Of a DNA stretch of 64,000 nt, positions 11,145 through 20,989 are shown piece after piece. Origin of the DNA: Rhexocercosporidium sp. MPI-PUGE-AT-0058 (lineage: Eukaryota > Ascomycota > Leotiomycetes > Helotiales); assembly GCA_020746875.1 (NCBI GenBank), contig JAGTJL010000021.1:372001-436000 (forward strand), written 5' to 3'. The position numbers were made by a program, and so were the translations under genes. Position 1 is the stretch's first letter. Each line of letters begins with the position of its first letter. The notes under the pieces are model-generated. The model saw only the letters and a program-made list of their open reading frames with translations. It had not been told where the DNA came from and ran no database searches.

Positions 11145-13444
11145 CGTTTATCGTCTATTATTAAATAAAAACGCATATAATAAAAGGCGTGGCTTCGAAC
11201 GGAATTCTGAAAACCATAAATTAAGATAATATAAAAGAAAAGTAAAATCTTTACTCTTAAGGCCTCCGAAAGGCGCACGGAAAAAGTCCGATTTATAAAA
11301 AAGTAACCGTTTACTTTAATATTTATTAAAGCGGAGAATATAACGTTATATTTATTTATATTAATAATATAAAAGACTAAGAATTACTTTTCTTTTATAA
11401 GGGAATTTAAATTAAGCTTTAATAAATTATATTTATATAAACTTAAAAAAGAATCTTTCCTTAAGCCTTTTCGTTTTTTTTTATTTATTTTTCTAATAAT
11501 TCCTCTTACTCTTCTCTTAATTCTACGCTTTCTTCCTCGATTCCCTTATTTACAAGTTAAACCTTAAGAATCTCGGGGTAATCGCTCTTATAATAATTAA
11601 ATTTATTATAATTATAATATTTAATTAAATTATCGCTTATAAAAGTTTAAAGCCTTAAATATATAAAGCTTTAACGCGATAAAAAAGAAGTAAATTATCG
11701 TTAAGAAATAAAAAAGCGTTAAAACAGAATAAAAAAAGATTAATAAGCGAAGGTAATTCTTTAAGCAAGCGTTTAAATAAAAGAAGTAATTTAACCCGAA
11801 CCGGACGGCTTCCGGATTATATTTAAAATATAAGTTAAAATGAAATTTAAATTAAATATATAATTCCGGCGGTTCTTTGAATTTAGCGAAATAAAATAAG
11901 AAATTATTTTATTATAATTATTCTCTTAAGTTAACTTAATAATAAAAGTCTCGTCTTGTAACTTAAGAAAAAGCTTTTATTATATATAAAAAAAATTATT
12001 CCGACTTAACGACGTTACTTTAAATAATAGCGCTTTAAAATCTTACTTTAAACTTAATAAAAGTCTTTTTAAAATAAGAGTTTATATATAAATCGTGAAA
12101 AGCAGACCGGAACTCGTTTACTTTATAGCCGATTAAAAAATAAAATTCTAAGAATATAATTATTTTCTTAACGGTCTTAAAAGAATAAGTTTCCGAAAGG
12201 TATTAAAATTCTAAGTAAGATTATGTCGTTCTAATAATTAATTTTTAAACGAGAGCATAACGAGCTCTTTTCGTTAAATAAAAATTAACGTTAATTTTTA
12301 AGCGGTCTTAAACTAAAACACGCTGTTATTTAAATAAGGGATTTAAGCTATTATTTAATAAAGTAATCTTCTCTATTAATTAAATCTTAAAAGGCCGAAA
12401 CGAGCTTAAATAAGTTCTGGGAGTAAAAAAAGTATAATTTCTTAGCAAACTTTTATTAAATTCCACTAATCGGAATAAAAAAATAAGAATTCGTAAGCGA
12501 CTTTAAGGTAGTTCGGAAGGCTCGGAAGAAGTAAAGTCTTCTTTAAGATCGTCGTTAGATCGTACTGAATTAGGCCGAGAGGTAATAAGGGCTACGAGTA
12601 TAGCTTTAATTCTAATAAAGCTAAATTAGAATTCTCTTTACTTATTTGCCTAATCCTTAGTTCGATTATTAACGGCTTAAAAGAGTCCTTTTAAAACGTT
12701 AAAGTTATTATAATTCGTGTCGTCCCGAGCTTTGCTTTTATTCTTTCGGGTAATAACGCTAATTTTAAAAGGCGAGGTAGTAAGTGTTTCTGAATTAAGA
12801 GGCGCCCTTAAGGAGGTCGTAGCAACTAAAGGACTTAATTTAATAAATTCTTTAATAATTAATTAAAATATAATAAGTCTTAATAAAAACAAGTATTTGA
12901 CTTAAGGCAGATTCGGAAAGAGTTCGTACTTAAATAATGAGGTTTTAGATATAATAAAAACACTTCTTTAAAATCTATTTATAGCGGCCTTTATACAAAA
13001 AGAGTTATTTAAAGCGTAGTCAGCGAAGACTGCTCTAGGCGTTACTAATTGCGAAGTACTGAACTAAACCCTAGTTCTTAATTATTAAGAGATCTCTAGA
13101 ATCTTGACTCTTTAAAATATTAATAACTAAATCTTTAATAAGGTATTATAAAGCCGTCTTTAGTAAAAGTGATCTTCTTATTTAATATAATAATATTAAT
13201 TAAAAGAGTAATATAAAAAGTATATAATAATACTTTAGTTAAGGCTATCGAGAGTTAATAAGTCTAATATAAAAGAAACAAAAAGATAAAGAAAAAAAGA
13301 GAAAGTAAAAGAAGTATAAGTTCATATATATAAACTCCTCCGAAACCCCTCCGGTATTAATCCGACTCGGCATGACTTAATTACCTCTGAACCCCTGGAT
13401 TCCCTAACTCGCTGAAAAGCTCCTAAGTGCACCTATCGTCACAT
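11145..13444. other. RIP-decayed relic DNA with a coding-like stretch
   Basis: AT-rich, no complete element recognised. The minus strand from about 12830 down to 12400 holds a fairly open frame in which the stops could be RIPped Gln codons, and GC content rises at 12500-12830 and 13330-13440. I cannot name a protein. It may be part of an old transposon. No terminal repeats or target duplications were found. Confidence 0.35.
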
Positions 13445-14618
13445 ATAATTAATTTTTCTTAATAAAATTAATAATTTATTAAAAAGTAAATGCGCTTAAT
13501 ATTATTAATAAAAAAGTAAAAGATATAATATATTATATTAAAAAAAGAAGAATATATAAGCTTAAGAAAACAAAAGAAATATATAAATAAAATATTAAGT
13601 TAAAAAGCTTATAACTTTAGGCTCCTCTTAAGGTAATAAAGTCCGAAAGACGCCGAAGTCTAAGCTTCTTATTCTTCTAATAAATAAACGTATAAACTTA
13701 AGTAAAGTAAATAAATCTTATTAAATACTAAAGCTTTATTATTATTAAAATTAATCTCGGCGTAAAATAACTTAAAATTAAAACTAATTAAAAAAGTATA
13801 AAATAAAACCCCGTATACTTTTTTATTAAACTTTATCTCGCTAGCTTAAAGTAAGCTCCTAACGGAAAAAAAAGAGAAAAAAAATAATAAATACGCTTAT
13901 TAAAAGTATAATTAACGTTAAAATTTACCGGATTCATTTTAAATAATTTACTTCTCGTTTTCCGAAATATTAAATATACTTTAATATCGATTAAGGCGTT
14001 TCTAATAATATAATCCGGCTATTTTCAGTCCGACTTTTCTAATATTAATATTTTACGTATTAAAGCTAGCTTTTCTAATAATTTAAGTACTCTTATATTA
14101 AAGGTAAGTAGTTTCCCTTTAGACTTCCTGTGTTTCTCGTTAAATTATAAGAGACTGTCGAGGTGCCGTATTTAGTTTTACTTTAAAGGCTAAGAGATCT
14201 TTAAATAAATAAGTCTATACTAGTTCGAGCACTTGTCGGTTTCGGTCTTTATAATTAGTATAAGGGGCCTTTAGGCTTTTTTACGTACCTTATTTTAGTT
14301 TTTTTATTTACTTTTTACGTAAGTTATTAAAATATATAAAGAGGAAAATACTAAGTATATAATAAAAAGGTAATAAAATAAATGCCGGAAGGTAAACGTA
14401 AAAAATACCTATTTAACGAATATTAAAGATATTACATATTTAAAGAGTATAATCTATTAAGAAAGGGAAAAGGTATAGTTTAAATAAGAAAGAAAAGTTA
14501 TAATAATAAAAATCGTTATTATCGTTAAAAGATATTACTCTAAAGGCTATCTTAAATACAGCAAGATGCAACTTAATTACGTGACAAATGGGCCTCTGAG
14601 GTCAACCCCACCACAATA
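13445..14618 (+). repeat. Repeat family H, copy 1
   Basis: About 1.17 kb, found again in inverted orientation at 17904-19075 and in the same orientation as the split copy 20536-36318. Differences are mostly RIP-type transitions. One end is well defined in all copies: a stretch containing CACGTGACAAATGG and then CCTCTGAGGTCAACC, ending near CCACCACA. The other end is fuzzy, near TAATTAATTTTTCTTAATAA. No clear terminal inverted repeats, target duplication or recognisable protein were seen, so the class is unknown. Confidence 0.7.
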
Positions 14619-14622
14619 TAAA

Positions 14623-15851
14623 CTCTGTTTTTAAAGAATGCACGAGTAATTGCTGCATTTGTAAATGATTTGCTTAGCCGTCTCTTTTCTGTCTTAATTG
14701 TATTAGAACTATCGTTATAATTACTTAAAAATAAAGCGGCGGCGTTATTGTTCCAAAGAATATAATATACCTTACCTGAGAGAGAAACTGCCGTACGGAG
14801 CTCGTTATATTAAAGTTTAGGATAGCTTCTTTTGCTATTATTAATCTTTAAGTCGTAAATCCTTTAAATAATGCCGGCATCGACTCTAGCTGTTCTAATA
14901 GCGCTAATTTCTAGCTCCCGGAGGTATTCCAATAAGCAGTTAAATGTGAATAAGTTATTTAAGTATATAATATAACGCTAGGGTGGTAGGCTTTCTATTA
15001 AATAAATTACTATAGCCTGCGTTTTATTGCCTCCTTTTCTATGCTTGTTTCCACTTAAAGCCTTTAAAACCTTAATTCTAATAAAGTTATTAAAACGATT
15101 TAAATCTTTTTGAATAAAAGACTTATTTAAGGAAGTAATTATATTATGTAATTACTTAAATCTTATAACCGGTGAGGATAAGTTTCGTAAGGACTGTCGT
15201 CGTTTCGTAGGCTCGTCCGGTGTATTTCTTTATGTACTCATTTACTATAATATCGCGGCCGGGGGTCTAGAGCTAAATAAAGGTATCCTAGATATATTAA
15301 TTTAATAGTTTTACTTATATATAATTAGCTTTTGAATACTAGGGCATTAGGTGGCATACCTTAGCTTATGTTGTTTTGTTTTAAATAAAAGGATTACTTA
15401 AATAAAACCTCTTATTTAAGAGCTTAAAGCGATTCAACGATATATGCTTTATAATAATATGTTGAGGGTCCTCTGACTGAGTACTCCAATAGATTTTAAT
15501 TTGGCTCTTTACGTAAAGGCTCATATATATGAGGATTTTAATATAAACCTTAATTTCGGCTAAGTTGATAAGATGCTATTTATGTACTTTATAATGCGGT
15601 AAATTAAAGTCCTTTAGTAGCTTCTTATTCCGGTTTATAAAATTAACGATTTATAAAAGAATATTATCCGTAAAAAAGAGGGAAAAGATACTAATAGGGT
15701 TATTATATTACACGTTAGAAGGTAGATTTATTTATACTTAAAAGTCGACGCAAATAAAAGGTTCAAATGGCCCTTTACTTTCCGGAATTGGTTTTTGCTT
15801 CGGCCGGAGGGTTCTATTATAAATAGGATCTTCTTGCATACTTTCTTGCAT
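14623..15851 (-). pseudogene. piggyBac-like transposase, N-terminal and central part, RIP-decayed
   Basis: From an ATG at 15851 the minus strand reads MQESMQEDPIYNRTLRPKQK and continues as a piggyBac-type (DDE_Tnp_1_7) transposase. The central part shows HISLNRFKLLNKRFYLSNPF, then TPGRDIIVNEYIKKYTGRA, equivalent to the PGR-x-L-S-I-D-E region. Further on, KTQAIVIYLIESLPP is followed by YLNNLFT, equivalent to the LDN-x-F catalytic Asp region. Both catalytic Asp positions read Asn, as G-to-A RIP would produce. The frame stops at the junction with repeat H near 14620, so the C-terminal part is missing. Stops are of the CAA-to-TAA type. In the family this enzyme cuts and pastes its element at TTAA; the element ends were not found. 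Confidence 0.75.
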
Positions 15852-16080
15852 TTTGTGGGGTCTTAATTGAGTGTATTCTAGCTAATAATCACGATGTTTA
15901 CGATGTAGGATAGTGCTGTTGACGGCACGTTGCACGGGGCAACAACTCCTGTAAGGTGAGCCCCGCAAAGTCTTGGAAGGGGGTGCTTACACCGGTCCAT
16001 GGGATAGTAACCTCGGTAAAATTCTAATAAAATTCGTGGCTGCTAAACGTGTGACTGCTCGGTGATGGGTCGCGCCAGCG
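15852..16080. other. Un-RIPped spacer, no gene seen
   Basis: Normal base composition, with no frame I can assign. It lies downstream of the Myb fragment on the minus strand and may be part of the same captured segment. Confidence 0.4.
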
Positions 16081-16092
16081 AACAATAAGCCG

Positions 16093-16398
16093 TCATCTTC
16101 GATTCATGCTGCCGTTCCACCAGTTCTTAACGGCATTCTCGCTTCTCCCATTCAGCCTTCGTGCAATCTAAGCCCACTGCTTCCCCATCTCTGCAACTAA
16201 ACGTTCAATTTCAAGCCCTTCCTCAGGACTGATAGGCGCATGGTTTAATGTTGGCTTGAAATTCTGGTGATATCTTTCTCGACATTGCTTCGGCGACCGG
16301 GCTCCGATCAACTGTGCAATTCGTACCCAGTTAAGAGCACCCTGCGTGTGAACGAGTTGAATTAATAAGCGTCTTCTCCTTGCGACCAGGGGCCTCTC
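16093..16398 (-). pseudogene. Myb DNA-binding domain fragment
   Basis: The minus strand reads RGPWSQGEDA, a Myb repeat start. After a frameshift it gives QLVHTQGALNWVRIAQLIG, RSPKQCRERYHQNFKPTLNH and PISPEEGLEIERLVAEMGKQ, and then the second repeat ends RLNGRSENAVKNWWNGSMNR. These are two Myb/SANT repeats of the R2R3 kind with the spaced Trp residues visible. There is one frameshift near 16365 and a TAG after GKQWA that could be a RIPped codon. The fragment continues directly from the AAA-like fragment at 16398-17060, in the same frame across a TAG, so two unrelated gene pieces are joined. Non-functional as it stands. Confidence 0.75.
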
Positions 16399-17060
16399 TA
16401 CTGGCTGTGAATCTTCTCGGTTTTAGCAAGGTTCGCCGACATGAATTGCAGCAATAGACCCAAGTGGGACTTTTGGAAATCTGTCCGATTAGGATGCTCG
16501 GCGTATGCACGAATCTCCTTGCGGTACTGAAACAGTTCATAATATGGAGACTGGATTATTATCGGATGCGAAGCCAGGTTTAAGTAGGCGCACTCGGGCA
16601 TGACAGCGCGAAGAGCATCCTGAATGACTGCAGACTGAATCTCGAGCTGCGTGCCCTCTTGCTTGCCATCCTTGTCTACATTCGTTTGCACTAGGAGCGC
16701 ATATTCGCTGTAGTCGTTATCCGAGGAGTTAACATATGTATGTCTAATCTTCTTCGTGATAAGTTTCACTCTTTTGAAACTAGCCAAATAGGAGTCGTCC
16801 AGTTGGGCCGATCTTAGCTCTGGTCCCTGTGTTTGCTGCCAGTCTGCTGTAAATAAGGGGCGTGGCGGTGGAGCACCCGACGGGAGCTGGTCCTCAATTT
16901 CTTCCAGTCTCTGATAATACACTCTGCATGATTTGCTGTATTTGAATTAATTAATAATACCTTTCAAACAAGAAGACAATTTACTTGCCACTGAACCTCT
17001 GCAAGATTGTTCTCGTCACTTGGAAATTGGCACCTTGGGCATCGATTATCGGCGTTGCTG
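16398..17060 (-). pseudogene. N-terminal fragment of a fungal AAA-ATPase-like gene
   Basis: A 174-codon exon (16923-16398) is preceded on the minus strand by an intron (16984-16924: donor GTAAAT, acceptor GCAG) and a short upstream exon (about 17060-16985) reading VTATPIIDAQGANFQ and onward in matching phase. The exon includes PPPRPLFTADWQQTQG, a segment IQSAVIQDALRAVMP, and IIIQSPYYELFQYRKEIRAY. This resembles the region before the ATPase core (DUF7025 type) of fungal AAA-family proteins; I could not check it. The ATPase module is absent. The frame ends at TAG (16398-16400) and runs into a Myb domain. Base composition is normal and RIP is nearly absent, in sharp contrast to both flanks. Confidence 0.5.
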
Positions 17061-17213
17061 TAACCGGAAAGTATTTTAAATCTCGTTGCTTTTTTTAAGC
17101 TTTTATTAATTATATCGTAAGTAATTTCTGAGTTAATAATATCGAGCTTTCCGGAAGTCCTTTCTTATTAAAGTATTTTTTTTATTTAAAAATAAAGTTC
17201 TTTTTTAAAGAAC
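17061..17213. other. AT-rich spacer before solo LTR
   Basis: RIP-like sequence, nothing recognisable. Confidence 0.4.
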
Positions 17214-17375
17214 TGTTGGAAATCATGTGATCCAAGAGTCACGTGAATATGGAATGCTCTAAAAGCATTGATTTGTAAAGGCATGGAAGGCTCTAGAGCC
17301 TTCAACTCATGTATATAAACCTACTCTCACTCTACCTTTTAGACGAGTGAGGCATGCAAATACAAGAATCTGACA
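17214..17375. repeat. Solo LTR, 162 bp, un-RIPped
   Basis: It begins TGTTGGAAATC and ends GAATCTGACA, flanked by AGAAC (17209-17213) and AAAAC (17376-17380), a 5-bp target duplication with one G/A difference. A TATA-like TGTATATAAACC lies inside. No second LTR or internal domain is present, so it is the product of LTR-LTR recombination. Family not identified. Confidence 0.7.
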
Positions 17376-17903
17376 AAAACTTTATATTAATATAATTTTA
17401 TAATAATTCTGAAAATAATAAAAGTATACTCCGAATACTTTTATAAGCCGGTGTAAGCTAAGTTTAAGAAAGAAATAAATATATTTTAAAAGCGGAAGTA
17501 ATAATATTCTTTCTTAATCGATTAATATTTTTAATTTAAGAATCCGAAAACTAATATTTAATTAAAAAAAGCTCTTAATTTAAAATTTAGTTAATTTACT
17601 TAATAAGAAATAATCTTATAAAAATAAAATCAAAGGAATACTTATAAATAACTTAAATACTTACAATAAAGTATTATTTACCCGCTTAAGTCTTTTATAA
17701 AATTATTACCGCGACGGAATTATAATAATAATATTTAAATTCCGATAAGCGAGATTTCGGAATAATTAAAGAAAAAGCGTGTAATTCAGATTAATTAAAA
17801 TCTTCTTTCGTATAAAGTAATTCTGCTTATTTTATTATCGTAAAACTAATTAACCGAAACTCCGAGGAAATAAAATCGTTATTACTTTAGCACTTCGATG
17901 CGT
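17376..17903. other. RIP-decayed AT-rich DNA
   Basis: No coding potential or repeat structure recognised between the solo LTR and H copy 2. Confidence 0.4.
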
Positions 17904-19075
17904 TACTGTGGTGGGGTTGACCTCAGAGGTCCATTTGTCACGTGACTGAGCTGCATCTTACTGTATTTAAGTTAGCCTTTAAGGTAATATCCTTTAAGAA
18001 TAATAACGATTTTTATTATTATAACTTTTTTTTATTTAAATTATACTTTTCCTTTCTTTTAATAAATTATACTTCTTAAATATATAATATTTTTAATATT
18101 CGTTAAATAAGTATTTCTTACGTTTACTCTCCGGCATTTACTTTACTATCCTCTTATTATATATTTAGTGTTTTCCCTTTTATATATTATAATAACCGAC
18201 GCAAAAAGTAAATAAAAAGCTAAAATAAAATATATAAAAAAGCTTAAAGGCCTCTTATATTAATTATAAAAACCGAAACTAATAAGTGCTCGAACTAGTA
18301 TAAACTTATTCACTTAAAGATTTCCTAGCCTTTAAAGTAAAATTAAATATAATACTTTAATAATCTCTTATAATATAATAAGAAGTATAAGAAGTCTAAA
18401 GGGAAATCATTTACTTTTAATATAAAAATACTTAAGTTATTAAAAATACTAGCTTTAATACGTAAAGCATTAATATTAAAAAAGGTCGGATCGAAAATAG
18501 CCGGATTACGTTATTAAAAACGCCTTAATTAATATTAAAATATATTTAATACTTTAAAAACGAAAAGTAAATTATTTAAAATAAATTCGGCAAATTTTAA
18601 CGCTAATCGCACTTTTAATAAGCGTATTTATTATTCTTTTCCTTTTCTTTTTTTTATTAAAGGCCTACTTTAAATTAGCGAAATAAAGCTTAATAAAAAG
18701 GTATACGAGGTTTTACTTTATGTCTTTTTAATTAGTTTCGGTTTTAAGTTATTTTACACCGAGATTAATTTTAATAATAATAAAGCTTTTATATATAATG
18801 AAATTTATTTACTTCGCTTAAACTTATACGTTTATTTATTATAAGAATAAGAGGCTTAAACTTCGGCGTCTTTCGGGCTTTATTACCCCGAAAAAAGCCT
18901 AAAGCTATAAGCTTTTTAATTTAATATTTTACTTATATATTTTTTTTATTTTCTCGAGCTCGTATATTCTTCTTTTTTTAATATAATATATTATATCTTT
19001 TACTTTTTTATTAATAATATTAAACGCATTTACTCTTTAGTAAATTATTAATTTTATTAAGAACAATTACTTATA
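17904..19075 (-). repeat. Repeat family H, copy 2 (inverted)
   Basis: Reverse complement of 13445-14618 over nearly its full length, starting with TACTGTGGTGGGGTTGACC. Together copies 1 and 2 form an inverted pair enclosing 14619-17903. One arm end is conserved to the base across copies; the other end, near 19075, is inferred from where similarity stops. Confidence 0.7.
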
Positions 19076-19389
19076 TTTAAAAACGATATTAAAAACAACG
19101 CCTTTAGCGGCAACCCGAAAGGCAAGGAGTTTAAACGACTTATTAATAACTTCTTTATAACCCGAGGAAGCTCTACGACCTCGATTATATATTATTTTAT
19201 TATTAAGACAGGCTTTATAAGCTCTGCAAGCTCCTTTACCTTTGTGCTTATTAAGCCTTTAATAGAGCTTAACATCGCTGGAATTACTAATTCTATTTTA
19301 TTATAATTACCGAGAATACTTATAAATAATACTTTAATTATAAGTAAAAGAAAAAGAAAAAAATAATAGCAACTTATAATAAGATATAT
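19076..19389. other. AT-rich DNA of unknown origin
   Basis: A frame of about 70 codons is open on the plus strand (about 19095-19310) and a comparable one on the minus strand. Neither gives a recognisable family. Confidence 0.3.
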
Positions 19390-19463
19390 TTAATTATACA
19401 GTAGCAGAACCTAATTAGGTCACGTGCAGTGCCAAGAGAGCAGCTGCCTGTGCCTATACGACA
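19390..19463 (-). repeat. LTR fragment related to Copia C1
   Basis: About 70 bp closely matching the right ends of the C1 LTRs, including the block from AGCAGAACCTAATTAGG through CACGTG and CAGCTGCC, ending TATACGACA at 19463. Similarity fades to the left, so it is a truncated or subfamily LTR. It is less RIPped than its surroundings. Confidence 0.65.
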
Positions 19464-19465
19464 AT

Positions 19466-20140
19466 ATTATAGAGTCGTAATGTCTTAAGTGCTCCGTAAT
19501 ATATACGTCTCTTGGCTTAAAGTCAATATTCTGACTTTTAATGTTCGTAAAGCTAGTCGTATTGACTTAAAACTCCTGATTTACCGGCCGTAACTCGTCT
19601 TGTATGTGTTTTAGTATAAATTTAGGGTGTAATCGAGCTTAGTTCTGAAGCTAGTCTTGCGGCCACTTATTATATAATGCCTAGAATATTACGTATAGCG
19701 CTTTAACGGTCTCTGTCCTCTTTAATCGTTTAACGTAAACTTTATAAAATTTAAAAGCGTTATAAAAATAAAGTCTTTCTTATTTATTAATTATTTTAAG
19801 TTAGTCGACTGTTTATTCGCTAAAGAATTCGTAAAAGTCTTAGAAAAGGAATTCTCCTTTAACTTATTTATTATAAAAGTCTTTACGGAAGTCTTTTAAG
19901 TACTTCGTTAGGTTCGCGGGGAATTCGTCTATTAGCTAAGTCTTTAAGGCTTAAAGTGTAGTGTTTACTTCGTTTTCTTTTTCGTTATTTACCAAAATTA
20001 GTTCTCTTATTTCTAATATGATTTCCGTAATAATGTCGTTCCGGTATAGTTTCGGTGGGTCTACGGAAATAAAGTCTTGTGTTAAAAGGGTTTATATTAA
20101 CTTAATAATTATTAAAAAGTGACTGTCGTATTAAGGTTAG
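19466..20140 (-). pseudogene. Decayed coding sequence of unknown function
   Basis: On the minus strand one frame is readable over about 220 codons if TAA/TAG are taken as RIPped Gln. It contains KLYRNDIITEIILEIRELIL, LIDEFPANLTKYLKDFRKDF and FLFQDFYEFFSEQTVDQLKI, and later FKFYKVYVKRLKRTETVKAL. It is rich in Leu, Lys and Phe and looks helical. It ends against the Copia-type LTR fragment at 19463. I recognise no family; a retrotransposon Gag or an accessory transposon protein is possible. The N-terminal limit is not clear. Confidence 0.4.
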
Positions 20141-20535
20141 TATTTAATAATATCGTCGAGACGCTCGGCTCTTTATAACGTCTAAAAGCTAAGAAGATTC
20201 TCTTTTTTAATTAATTTAAATATAAAGGCGGAGTTAAGGCGTTAAGGTCTTGACTTCTCGCGCTATTTGCGATTTTAACTCTTTAATATTATAACTTTGC
20301 CGTTTTATAATACTTTAAGTAGACTACTAATTAGTGTCGGTGTAACTATACCGGGACATATAATAATAAAGTTACTTAAATAAATATCGATATTATTAAG
20401 TAATTTTAAAAGTATTATAAAGTATATTCTTTTAAAATAAGAATAAAACTCCTTATATACCGGTCCGGAACCCCACCGAAACCCCACCGTTTCGGCCCTA
20501 AGCTAGAGTTCCATATCGGTAAGAATCCCTACGGA
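20141..20535. other. Partly RIPped DNA, no assigned feature
   Basis: It includes a GC-richer patch at 20460-20520 with repeated ACCCCACCG words. Possibly the upstream part of the decayed ORF to its left. Confidence 0.3.
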
Positions 20536-20708
20536 CTAACAATATTATATTATAAAAAGAAGAAAATATGAGCTCGAGAAAATAAAAGAAATATATAAGT
20601 AAAATATTAAGTTAAAAAGCTTATAATTTCAGGCTTTTTTTAAGTAATAAAGCCCGAAAGACGCCGAAGTTTAAGCTTTTTATTTTTATAATAAACGAAC
20701 GTATAAGC

Positions 20709-20963
20709 TATTACGGCTGGCTAGAAGTTAATACGGTATAAGAGATAGCTTTATATTTGGATCTAAAGCTACGCTCAGAATTAAAAAGAAAAAACAAAAA
20801 GAAAAAGAAAGCTCTTTATAAGAAAGAGCTTTAATATAAATATATAAAAGGTCCCCTTAGCCTTTCCCGATTAGGCCTAGCGCTATAGTTGCCATGCTAA
20901 GGCAATGCTACAAGCGATATTAAGCTCGCTTAATTAAAATACAAGGCTTAAGGAATCGTAATA
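20709..20963 (-). repeat. 3' LTR of Gypsy B1
   Basis: 255 bp, RIPped copy of the family LTR. It contains a TATAAATATATAAA-like motif region and CCCGATTAGGCC. Confidence 0.88.
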
Positions 20964-20989
20964 TTATTCTTTCTTTCTGAAAAACTACG

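Noticed and set aside
11096..11278. 60-codon minus-strand frame at the C1 5' LTR
   Set aside because: It spans the LTR boundary and flanking relic DNA; no conservation or domain.
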